A DNA stretch of 64,000 nucleotides from Sphingomonadaceae bacterium (GTDB lineage Bacteria > Pseudomonadota > Alphaproteobacteria > Sphingomonadales > Sphingomonadaceae): positions 1 through 64,000 of the forward strand of contig JAJUHA010000003.1 in the NCBI GenBank assembly GCA_029268145.1, given 5' to 3'. Position 1 is the stretch's first letter; every line of letters starts with the position of its first letter. This document shows, piece after piece, positions 49,148-59,377 of this stretch. Both the position numbers and the translations under genes were made by a program. The notes below the pieces were generated by a model. The model saw only the letters and a list, made by a program, of their open reading frames with translations. It made no database searches and was not told the DNA's origin.

Positions 49148-50080
49148 ATGTTCGACTGGAACGATGTTCGCGCGCTTCTCGCGGTCGCCGAGTCCGGGAG
49201 CACGCTTGCCGCGGCCCGCGCGCTGCGCGTGTCGCAGACGACCGTGGCGCGCCGCATCGCCGCACTGGAGGCCGCGTTCGGCCTTACCCTGTTCGAGAAG
49301 CGGCCCTCGGGCACCCGCCTCACGGCAGCCGCCGAGGCCCTCCTTCCGGAGGCGCGCGCGCTCGGCGATGCGGCTGGCCGGATCGAGGCCGCCGCGCGGG
49401 CGCTTGCGCGCGACATTTCGGGCTCGGTGCGCATCAGCACCGACGAGCTTCTCGCCCTTGCCCTGCTTCCCCCGATCCTCGCCGAGCTGTCCGCCCGCCA
49501 TCCGGCGCTCCGGATCGAGGTCGATGTCTCGCCCGATCTTCGCGATCTCGTCGCTGGCGAAGCCGATGTCGCGCTGCGCTACTGTGCAAGGCCGAAGGGC
49601 GGGCCGCTCGTCGCCCGCGTGGTCGCGGATGGTGCCTGGGCGCTGCACGCCAGCCGCGCCTACGCGGCCCGGCATGGCCTGCCGCAGTCGCTGGCCGAGC
49701 TTCGCGGCCACCCCCTGGTTGCCGGCGGCGGGCCAGGCGTCTCCCGGGTCTATGACGCCTGGCTCGAGCGCCACGGCCTCGCCGATGCCGTCACCTTCCG
49801 CCATGGCTCGGCTGCAGGTCTCCTCGCGGCCGTGCGCGCTGGCGCCGGGCTTGCCATGCTCCCGGTCCTCGTCGCCGCCCAGGATCCCGACCTCGTCATG
49901 TGCATTCCGCCCCGCCGCCCGACGGAACGCAGCTACTGGCTGGTGGCGCCTGCCCGCCTCCGCCACGCGCCGCGTGTCCGAATCGTCCTCGATCATGTCG
50001 CCCGCGCGCTCCGTGGCCTCGACCGCGCCGCGCGGCTCCGGGCGGATGAAGAGTCGAAGGAAGCCCTTGCAGCCGGTTGA
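49148..50080 (+). CDS. LysR family transcriptional regulator
   Basis: MFDWNDVRALLAVAESGSTLAAARALRVSQTTVARRIAALEAAFGLTLFEKRPSG HTH. Confidence 0.94.
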   Translation: MFDWNDVRALLAVAESGSTLAAARALRVSQTTVARRIAALEAAFGLTLFEKRPSGTRLTAAAEALLPEARALGDAAGRIEAAARALARDISGSVRISTDELLALALLPPILAELSARHPALRIEVDVSPDLRDLVAGEADVALRYCARPKGGPLVARVVADGAWALHASRAYAARHGLPQSLAELRGHPLVAGGGPGVSRVYDAWLERHGLADAVTFRHGSAAGLLAAVRAGAGLAMLPVLVAAQDPDLVMCIPPRRPTERSYWLVAPARLRHAPRVRIVLDHVARALRGLDRAARLRADEESKEALAAG

Positions 50081-50424
50081 TCCGGCGGCGGAACAGCCAT
50101 CCGCCCGCACGGTCCCCTTGGCTACCCCGCCGGACGCGAGCCTTCGCTGCAACGGCCGCGGCCAACGGCATGAAGGGGCGAGCGTTTGGCCCCGGCGCCG
50201 CCCTCCGCCCCGCCGCACCCTTCGGCGATGCGGCCATTTTCCGCTTGCGGATCGGCGCCGCTTTGGCACTATCCCTTGTTGTCGAGGGGCAGGGGCACCT
50301 CTACCTCTAGTGGCTCCGGGGAGGCGGTCGCGCCCCCGGGGCTGGCGGGGGAAGATGGTTCCTGCTAGGCTTCAGGGTTTCCGCCAGCCTCCTTCCGGGG
50401 AGGAGGCGGGGAGAGGGGAAGATC

Positions 50425-52302
50425 ATGGAATTCGCACGGACCGAAGATGCGCTGACACCGGCTCCCGCCCCCGAATCCGGGAGCCGCGCCGTCCACGCGG
50501 CCCGCTTCCCGGTGAAGACCGATCCCGACCGCGACAATCTCCTGACCGCCTTCGGCAAGGAGACCCTGAGGGATCGCTACCTCCTCCCCGGCGAGGGCTG
50601 CCAGGACATCTTCGCCCGCGTCGCCGCGGCCTATGCCGACGATGCGGCGCATGCGCAGCGCCTCTACGACTATATCTCGAAGCTCTGGTTCATGCCGGCC
50701 ACGCCCGTCCTCTCGAACGGCGGCACCGGGCGCGGCCTCCCCATCTCCTGCTATCTCAATTCGGTCGATGACAGTCTCGAGGGCATCGTCGGCACCTGGA
50801 ACGAGAATGTCTGGCTGGCCGCGCGGGGCGGCGGCATCGGCACCTACTGGGGGCGCGTGCGCGGCATCGGCGAGCCGGTCGGCCTCAACGGCAAGACGAG
50901 CGGCATCATCCCCTTCGTCCGGGTGATGGATTCGCTCACGCTCGCCATCTCGCAGGGCAGCCTGCGCCGCGGCTCGGCCGCCGTCTACCTCGACATCTCC
51001 CACCCCGAGATCGAGGAATTCCTGGAAATCCGCAAGCCCGCCGGAGACTTCAACCGCAAGGCGCTCAACCTCCACCATGGCGTCCTCGTCACCGACGCCT
51101 TCATGGAAGCCGTCCGCCGGGGCGAGCGCTTCGCCCTCGTCTCCCCGCGCGATGGCTCGAAGCGCGGCGAGGTCGATGCCCGCGCCCTGTTCCAGAAGCT
51201 GGTGGAGACCCGCCTGGCAACTGGCGAGCCCTACATCATCTTCATCGACCATGTGAACCGGGCCATGCCGAAGCACCAGCGGGATCTCGGCCTCAAGGTC
51301 ACCACCTCCAACCTCTGCTCCGAGATCACCCTGCCCACCGGCCCCGACCATCTGGGCGCCGAGCGCACGGCGGTGTGCTGTCTCTCCAGCCTCAACCTCG
51401 AGACCTGGGACCAGTGGCACGCCGACCCGCGCTTCCTCGAGGATGTCATGCGCTTCCTCGACAATGTGCTTTCCGACTACATCGCCCGCGCGCCCGACGA
51501 GATGGCCCGCGCCCGCTATGCGGCATCGCGCGAGCGCTCGGTCGGCCTTGGCGTCATGGGCTTCCACAGCTTCCTCCAGGCGCATGGCATCCCGTTCGAG
51601 AGCGCGCTCGCCAAGTCGTGGAACCTCAGGATGTTCCGCCACATCCGCGAGCGGGTCGATGCCGCCTCGATGCTGCTCGCCGCCGAGCGCGGGCCCTGCC
51701 CCGATGCCGAGGAGATGGGCGTGATGGAGCGCTTCTCCTGCAAGATGGCGATCGCGCCCACCGCCAGCATCTCCATCATCTGCGGCGGCACCTCGGCCTG
51801 CATCGAGCCGATCCCGGCCAACATCTACACCCACAAGACGCTCTCGGGCAGCTTCGTGATCCGCAATCCGCACCTCGAGAAGCTGCTCGTCGAGAAGGCC
51901 AAGAACTCGGACCAGGTCTGGAACTCGATCCTCGAGAAGGAGGGCAGCGTCCAGCACCTCGACTTCCTCTCGGCCGACGAGAAGGCGATCTTCCGCACCG
52001 CCTTCGAGATCGACCAGCGCTGGCTCCTCGAGCTCGCCGGCGACCGCGCGCCCTACATCGACCAGGCCCAGTCGCTGAACCTGTTCATCCCCGCCGATGT
52101 CGAGAAGTGGGACCTGCTCATGCTCCACTTCCGCGCCTGGGAGCTTGGCATCAAGTCGCTCTACTATCTGCGCTCCCGCTCGATCCAGCGCGCCGGCTTC
52201 GTCGGCGGCGAGTTCGGTGGCGTGGAAGCCGACAACACGCCCGAGCCCAAGCGCATCGAGCTCGACCTCAACAAGTATGACGAGTGCCTGGCGTGCCAGT
52301 AG
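50425..52302 (+). CDS. nrdA: Ribonucleoside-diphosphate reductase alpha subunit
   Basis: WFMPATPVLSNGGTGRGLPISCYLN, SNLCSEI, APTASISIICGGTSACIEPIPANIYTHKTLSG; C-terminal CLACQ. Confidence 0.96.
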   Translation: MEFARTEDALTPAPAPESGSRAVHAARFPVKTDPDRDNLLTAFGKETLRDRYLLPGEGCQDIFARVAAAYADDAAHAQRLYDYISKLWFMPATPVLSNGGTGRGLPISCYLNSVDDSLEGIVGTWNENVWLAARGGGIGTYWGRVRGIGEPVGLNGKTSGIIPFVRVMDSLTLAISQGSLRRGSAAVYLDISHPEIEEFLEIRKPAGDFNRKALNLHHGVLVTDAFMEAVRRGERFALVSPRDGSKRGEVDARALFQKLVETRLATGEPYIIFIDHVNRAMPKHQRDLGLKVTTSNLCSEITLPTGPDHLGAERTAVCCLSSLNLETWDQWHADPRFLEDVMRFLDNVLSDYIARAPDEMARARYAASRERSVGLGVMGFHSFLQAHGIPFESALAKSWNLRMFRHIRERVDAASMLLAAERGPCPDAEEMGVMERFSCKMAIAPTASISIICGGTSACIEPIPANIYTHKTLSGSFVIRNPHLEKLLVEKAKNSDQVWNSILEKEGSVQHLDFLSADEKAIFRTAFEIDQRWLLELAGDRAPYIDQAQSLNLFIPADVEKWDLLMLHFRAWELGIKSLYYLRSRSIQRAGFVGGEFGGVEADNTPEPKRIELDLNKYDECLACQ

Positions 52303-52495
52303 CGAAGCCGGCTGCCGTGAAGGCGAGGACTTCGCCGGCAGACTCGGCGAAGCGCCCGGCCGTCGGGGCAGGCCGCGCCGGCTTCCTTGCCGCCGGCAGG
52401 CCTGAACCCGACCGGCGAGTCCCACAAGGCGCGGGCCGCCCCTTGCCCGCCGGGCCCGCCCGTTCTATCTTCGTTCTCCAGACCCGGAGGTCCTG

Positions 52496-53542
52496 ATGCC
52501 CCTTCTTGAAGCCTCCCGCACCTACAAGCCCTTCGAATATCCCTGGGCCTATGAGTTCTGGAAGCGCCAGCAGCAGATCCACTGGATGCCCGAGGAAGTG
52601 CCGCTTGGCGAGGACTGCCGGGACTGGGCGCAGAAGCTGACCGACCATGAGCGGAACCTGCTCACCCAGATCTTCCGCTTCTTCACCCAGGCCGATGTCG
52701 AGGTGCAGGATTGCTACCACGACAAGTATGGCCGGGTCTTCAAGCCGACCGAGGTGAAGATGATGCTGACGGCGTTCAGCAACATGGAGACGGTGCACAT
52801 CGCGGCCTATTCGCACCTGCTCGACACGATCGGCATGCCCGAGAGCGAATATTCGGCCTTCCTCAACTACAAGGAGATGCGCGACAAGCACGACTATCTG
52901 GCGAGCTTCGGGGTCGACACCGATGCGGACATCGCCCGCACGCTCGCCATGTTCGGCGGATTTACTGAGGGGCTCCAGCTCTTCGCCAGCTTCGCCATGC
53001 TCATGAACTTCCCGCGCTTCAACAAGATGAAGGGGATGGGCCAGATCGTCTCCTGGTCGGTGCGGGACGAGAGCCTTCACTGCGAGGGCATCGTCCGCCT
53101 GTTCCACGCCTTCTGCGCCGAGCGGCAGTGCCTCACCCCGGCTGTGAGGGACGACATCCTCGACATGTGCCAGAAGACGGTGCGCCTCGAGGACGCCTTC
53201 ATCGACCTCGCCTTCGAAATGGGCCCGGTCCACGGCATGACGGCGAAGGAGATCAAGAAGTATATCCGCTTCACGGCCGACTGGCGGCTGAAGCAGCTGG
53301 GCCTGCAGCCCATCTACATGATCGAGGAGCACCCGCTCCCCTGGCTCCAGCCGCTGCTGTCAGGCGTCGAGCACGCCAATTTCTTCGAGACCCGCGCGAC
53401 CGAGTACAGCAAGGCCGCGACGCGCGGCAACTGGCAGGAGGTGTGGGAGAATTTCGACCGCCGCCAGGCCGCCAAGCAGGCCAGCGCCGCCAACGACGCC
53501 GACCAGGGCGCCGACCTCCTCTCCGGCGTCGCAGCGGAGTGA
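52496..53542 (+). CDS. nrdB: Ribonucleoside-diphosphate reductase beta subunit
   Basis: YPWAYEFWKRQQQIHWMPEEVPLGEDCRDW; SVRDESLHCEG. Confidence 0.96.
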   Translation: MPLLEASRTYKPFEYPWAYEFWKRQQQIHWMPEEVPLGEDCRDWAQKLTDHERNLLTQIFRFFTQADVEVQDCYHDKYGRVFKPTEVKMMLTAFSNMETVHIAAYSHLLDTIGMPESEYSAFLNYKEMRDKHDYLASFGVDTDADIARTLAMFGGFTEGLQLFASFAMLMNFPRFNKMKGMGQIVSWSVRDESLHCEGIVRLFHAFCAERQCLTPAVRDDILDMCQKTVRLEDAFIDLAFEMGPVHGMTAKEIKKYIRFTADWRLKQLGLQPIYMIEEHPLPWLQPLLSGVEHANFFETRATEYSKAATRGNWQEVWENFDRRQAAKQASAANDADQGADLLSGVAAE

Positions 53543-53685
53543 TGCCTCCGGCGGGCAGGGGCGGGCCGTCCCTGCACCCGGCACCCTGTCATCCCACACG
53601 CCCCGGCGAAAGCCAGAGGCAAAAGCTGCGACCCAGAGTAGCTGATGCGCAAACCCAGCCACTCCATTCGTCGATCAACATCGTT

Positions 53686-53705
53686 ATCCCAGCGAAAGCT
53701 GGGAT
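53686..53705. repeat. REP-like hairpin ATCCCAGCGAAAGCTGGGAT
   Basis: Perfect 8-bp arms with short central loop; related copies at ~53591-53616 and 54959-54976. Confidence 0.65.
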
Positions 53706-53987
53706 CTCGAGGAATAGGAACGCCCAAGTCGCCCCAAAGCTCTTGCAACCGGTTCCCTTCCGCGCCAACCCTTACCGTGGAACCTATGCCCCAGCATCAA
53801 ACCCCACCGCCTGTGTCTGTGATCGCGGTCTGCTTCGACGACGCGCGGGCGCGAGGCTTCGCAATGCCGGCCGCGCCAAACTTGCGAGAGGCTTTGGAAG
53901 CGCTCCGTGCTTCGCGTGTGGAACTTGCGGCGAAGGCCGTGTGAAGGGGGAGGCGTTCGGGGTAGCATTAGAGTAGCGGAGTAGTAC

Positions 53988-54430
53988 ATGCAAACAAGTA
54001 ATGTATTCATAAGCCATTCATGGTCATACACTGAGCATTACACAACGCTATCTAGGTGGATATTTGAAGAGAAATGGTGCATAGATAAAGTTCCCATTGC
54101 GTTCATCAATACATTGGTTCCAAAAGAAAATCCTATTCATTTTGCTTCCAACGAGGAAACTCTAAAGTCCGAATATGGGAGAGGGTAGCTAAATCAGATG
54201 TTGTTGTCATTCCAACAGGAATGTATGCATCATATAGTAAATGGATACAAAAAGAGATCGACGGATCGAGATTGTATGGAAAGCCAATTGTAGCTGATAA
54301 CCCCTGGGGTCAGGAGCGAAGATCTAGTGTTGTTCAAGATAGTGCAACCGTCGTAGTAGAGTGGAATAAAAAGTCTGTGATAAACGCAGTATGGCGAGCC
54401 CGATGGCAGAAATATCGGAACAAAGACTAA
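53988..54430 (+). pseudogene. TIR-like (ThsB/MTH538-type, PF08937-like) protein, frameshifted
   Basis: VFISHSWSYTEHYTTLSRWI..[frameshift ~54165-54172]..RIWERVAKSDVVVIPTGMYASYSKWIQKEIDGSRLYGKPIVADNPWGQE; total 443 nt, 1 nt short of frame. Confidence 0.75.
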
Positions 54431-54858
54431 AAATATTTTAGATTTATGTTGGGAGCATTTTTGCTGCTGAGAGCCGTCGTCAAGCGGTCTCTACGTTTTA
54501 CGCCGGCTTAATATCTATATTGTTTACAGTAACTGGAGTATTCCGAGATATTGAGTCCTATCACTTTACCTTTCCGATGTTTGTGTCGTCAATTCTGTGG
54601 TTTATGAAACTTGGTTTTTACTCCAGGCTTGCTAAGGCAAAATTGAAGGTTGCTACTGATCTGCAAAAGGATTTGCCCTTGCAGCCGTTTGCTGATGAAT
54701 GGGAGATCATGCGGAACAAGAGATCCGACCAATTTCATGTTGGAGCCTTGCGTCTCGAGAGGTTGGTTCCGCTGACTGTTATTGTCGGTTGCCTGGGCTG
54801 GGAGTTATGGAATTTCCGGGGAAGGATGCTCGTTTTCCTCGAAGGTGTTTGTGCCTGA
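54403..54858 (+). pseudogene. RipA-like/SLATT-like small membrane protein with in-frame TAG
   Basis: MAEISEQRLKIF*IYVGSIFAAESRRQAVSTFYAGLISILFTVTGVFRDIESYHFTFPMFVSSILWFMKLGFYSRLAKAKLKVATDLQKDLPLQPFADEWEIM; TAG at 54439-54441. Confidence 0.65.
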
Positions 54859-55062
54859 AGCGCGGGCCAAGTCCGCGCTCCGCCCCGCCAGCCACCGCCG
54901 CACCGTCCGCCAGAACGGCAGAAACAGGAAAGAGCTTGGGCAAAGCCCACAATGCACGCCCCAGCGAAAGCCGGGGTCGGTCTGGCTTGGCGGCTCCGCC
55001 ACCAACCGGCCGGCCGGGCCTGCGGCGTCTCGGCGATCAGCTTCGCTGACGCCTTGCGCCCC
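54856..55062. repeat. Structured dispersed repeat, copy B
   Basis: GCGGGCCAAGTCCGC, TGGGCAAAGCCCA, GGCGGCtccGCCACC, CCGGCCGGCCGGGCCTGCGGCGTCTCGGCGATCAGCttcGCTGACGCC; parallels copy A. Confidence 0.75.
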
Positions 55063-55288
55063 CGCCCTGTCCTACAGTCCACCGACCGGGCATGCTCCCC
55101 GCGATGCCGCCCGCCACCCAGTCCACACACCCAGTACCAGGTTCGACCGGAACAAGCCTCGCGCGCAGTCCGTGCGAAACCGCCTTGAAGTTGAACAGGT
55201 TTTCATCCTGAACGCTCCCCGCGCCCTCCGAATTCACTGGGAAGAACGCGAAGTTTCGCGAAGCCAGGCATCACCCCCGGCACCCGCC

Positions 55289-56167
55289 TCAGCCCACGAG
55301 CGACAAGACCTCCCCGCCCGCCCGCGCCGCCGCCCGCCGCTCCCGGATCGCCCGCGCTTCCTCGAAAGACAGGGTCAGTTCGCCCGTCAGCACGCGTGCC
55401 GCCGTGCACAGCATCAGCCCGTCGCAGCGCTCGGTTTCCTCGCGCATCGCCTCGGTCGGCTCGGGCCCGAGCGGCCCGTCCTGCAGCCAGCCCATCCCCC
55501 ACATCTCGTTCACCAGGTCCACCGCCTGGGTGCGCGGCAGCCCGTAGCGCAGCGCAATCTCCCGCCGCGAGAAGGGCTTCATCTCCATTCCTGCCGGCGC
55601 GTGGTTGCGCCGGTCGAACTCCAGCATGACGACGAACCCGGCCCGGCGCTGCAGCAGCCGCCGCACATTGGGCAGCAGCGCAGCCGCCCGGTTGCCGACG
55701 CTGTGGGTTGCAAGCCAGTTGGCGAACCAGCGCGGCCGTGCGCCGGGATCGTCGAGGTCGGCCGGCGGCTGGTCCAGATAGGGCAGGGCGGGGAGGATCA
55801 GGGCGTCGATCCACCGGTCAGTCAGCGCCCGGAAGGAGTCGGACAGGCGCCGCACCCGCTCGCGCCGGTCCGCGCCGGGCTCCCCGGGCACGATCGCTCC
55901 CAGCCGCTCGAGCATCAGGAGCTGGCTCGACACCCGCCCCCGGCTCGCCGCGTCGACCGGCATGCGCCGAAGCACCTCGGCCACCGTGATCCGCGGGTGC
56001 AGGCTGTAGCAGACCCCGATGATGTAGGCCTGCCCGAGATCCGCCAGGTGCCGGCACGCCTTCGGGTTCGAGGCATAGCAGTCGAGCATCATCTGCGCCC
56101 GGTTGAAGGCCGCGGCCCGAAAGCGGGGATCCTCCTGGAACCGCCTGCCAAGCGCGACATAGTCCAT
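55289..56167 (-). CDS. Hypothetical protein with MarR/winged-helix-like features
   Basis: 292 aa ORF MDYVALGRRFQEDPRFRAAAFNRAQMMLDCYASNPKACRHLADLGQAYIIGVCYSLHPRITVAEVLRRMPVDAASRGRVSSQLLMLERLGAI. Confidence 0.65.
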   Translation of the reverse strand: MDYVALGRRFQEDPRFRAAAFNRAQMMLDCYASNPKACRHLADLGQAYIIGVCYSLHPRITVAEVLRRMPVDAASRGRVSSQLLMLERLGAIVPGEPGADRRERVRRLSDSFRALTDRWIDALILPALPYLDQPPADLDDPGARPRWFANWLATHSVGNRAAALLPNVRRLLQRRAGFVVMLEFDRRNHAPAGMEMKPFSRREIALRYGLPRTQAVDLVNEMWGMGWLQDGPLGPEPTEAMREETERCDGLMLCTAARVLTGELTLSFEEARAIRERRAAARAGGEVLSLVG

Positions 56168-56912
56168 GGCAGCAGCCTAGCCGGCTTTCGCCTTCCGGTT
56201 CCAGACCACCGGCCTGGAACATGGCATCTCCCACCCCATAGCTGAGGGCGATGGTGCAGGCCGCAACGAGAAGGGTGCGCACCAGCGTTCGCTTCACGTC
56301 CATGCCCCCGGCCCGCGCACCGGCAAGGGCGATCAGCGTCAGCGACAACAGGACCGAGACGCTGATGAGCGGAGGCTCGATCCGTGCCGGCAGATACCAG
56401 GCGAGAAGGAAGGGAATGGCCGCCCCGAGCCCGAAGGCAAGCGCCGTGCCGATGCCGGCGATCACGCCGTCCGCCACCGAGAGCAGGTGCACGATTCCAT
56501 GCTCGCTCTCGAGCGCGGCCTTGAGCGGCAAGCGCCGCATGAGCGCGTCGGCCACCTCCTCGGCGAGGCGGGGCGCCAGCCCCTTGCCGGCGTAGTGTGC
56601 AACCAGCTCGGCGCGCTCGGCTGCCCGGTGCGCGCGCAGCTCCTGTCGCTCCTCGGCGATGGCGGCGATCTGGCCTTCGCGCTCGGCCGCGGTCTCGGCA
56701 CACTTGGCGCCGCCGGCGGTCAGCATGCCGGCCACGGTTGCCGCCGTCCCGGCGATGAGCAGCGTGCGCTCGCCTGCACCTGCGCCGCTGAACCTCAGCA
56801 GGATCCCCGCCGTGCTGATGATCCCGTCCTGGGCAGCCAGCGCCCAGGTCCGACGCGTCTGCCGTTCGCCCAGGTAGCGGGCAAGATCCGACGCGAACGA
56901 CCTCCCCGCCAT
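55818..56912 (-). CDS. VIT1/CCC1-family Fe/Mn transporter (C-terminal boundary uncertain)
   Basis: MAGRSFASDLARYLGERQTRRTWALAAQDGIISTAGILLRFSGAGAGE, multiple TMs up to ~56190; ORF then runs 350 nt into next gene in another frame. Confidence 0.7.
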   Translation of the reverse strand: MAGRSFASDLARYLGERQTRRTWALAAQDGIISTAGILLRFSGAGAGERTLLIAGTAATVAGMLTAGGAKCAETAAEREGQIAAIAEERQELRAHRAAERAELVAHYAGKGLAPRLAEEVADALMRRLPLKAALESEHGIVHLLSVADGVIAGIGTALAFGLGAAIPFLLAWYLPARIEPPLISVSVLLSLTLIALAGARAGGMDVKRTLVRTLLVAACTIALSYGVGDAMFQAGGLEPEGESRLGCCHGLCRAWQAVPGGSPLSGRGLQPGADDARLLCLEPEGVPAPGGSRAGLHHRGLLQPAPADHGGRGASAHAGRRGEPGAGVEPAPDARAAGSDRARGARRGPARAGAAPVRLLPGAD

Positions 56913-56975
56913 GCCTGCCCGTCTCCGCCCGGCTCGGCAGCGGCGCTACCGCGACCCTCGCGGCCGGGCAACGCC

Positions 56976-58264
<1,289 letters not shown>

Positions 58265-58265
<1 letters not shown>

Positions 58266-59377
58266 CAGCCCGTCACCTTGCTGCCATCCCACGCGAAGGC
58301 ACAGCCGAGCCGTTCGGCCGTGTCGGCCGGGGCGAGGGCGGCGACCGTCGCATGGCCCTCGGCCCGCAGCCGCGCCCCGACTTCGGGCGGCGTTCCGAGC
58401 GGCAGGAAGACGCGCCGCCGCGACGAGACCCCGAGCCCCGCTTCGGCCAGCGGGTCGACGTAGAGCGAGAAGCCCACCGCCGGCTCGCGGCGGCCGTCGG
58501 CGTGGAGCACGGCATAGGCGCCGCCGCGGCCGACTTCCTGGCGCAGCGGCACGCCCCCGACCTCGCCGAAGACGGCAAAGCCGAGCCAGCTCTGGAAGGC
58601 GAAGCCATGGCGCTCGGCCGGGTCGATCCGAAGCGGCGTCGCGGCAAGCGCAGCGCACAGCTCCCCGACCCGGGCGATGCGCCCGGCCACCGGCTCGGGC
58701 AGATCGAGCGCGCGAAGCCGCGACAGGGCGGTCCCGGCCGGGCCCGCCGCGTCGAGGAGGGCGGCATAGGCCGGCGCGCCAAGACCGGCGAGGGCGCCGC
58801 GATCCCTGCCGTCGAGCGCGGCGGCCACGGCCTCCGAGTCATCAACCGGCCAGGGCCCGGCCGCCAGCTCCGCGACGAGGTCGGGAAGGACGAGTTCCAC
58901 CGTCACGCCGCCCACGCCGCAGGCCTCAAGCGACGCGACCGCGAGGCTGATCACCTCGACGCAGGCCAAGACGCCGTCGTCGCCGATGATCTCGGCCCCG
59001 GCCTGGGTGCGCTCGCGCGCCGGGTCGAGCTCGGTGCCCCTGGCGCGGACGGTGGTGCCGCCATAGGCGAGGCGGAGCGGGCGAGGGTGCCCGGCAAGCC
59101 GGGTTGCCGCAATCCGCGCGACCTGGGCGGTCATGTCGGGCCGGAGCGCCAGCCCGTCGCCGGAGAGCGGATCGACCACCCGGAACAGCCGCGTGCCGGC
59201 GGGCATGGCCAGCCAGCGCCCGAGCTCCGCCTCCCGCTCGGCCAGCGGCGGCTGGACGCGGGCATAGCCGTGCGCTGCGACCGTATCGAGCACGGTGCGC
59301 AGCAGCGTCGCCACGGCCTCGGCCTCGGGCGGGAGCCGGTCGCGGAAGCCCTCCGGCAGAAGGGCGGGGCGGACCAT
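58265..59377 (-). CDS. hisZ: ATP phosphoribosyltransferase regulatory subunit
   Basis: [51 protein letters not shown] class II synthetase-like; overlaps purA and serA. Confidence 0.88.

Noticed and set aside
50270-50424. NrdR-box-like or riboswitch element upstream of nrdA
   Set aside because: CACTATCCCTTGTTGT is only weakly similar to NrdR boxes and no second box or conserved riboswitch core was found.
52303-52495. Small ORF (MPGVPVAKPAAVKARTSPADS...) in the nrdA-nrdB spacer
   Set aside because: Composition typical of random high-GC ORF, no recognisable domain and no clear ribosome-binding site.
54782-56245. 487-aa plus-strand ORF spanning repeat B and the antisense of the 292-aa gene
   Set aside because: Starts in the membrane-protein pseudogene, runs through repeat DNA, and is antisense to better-supported genes.
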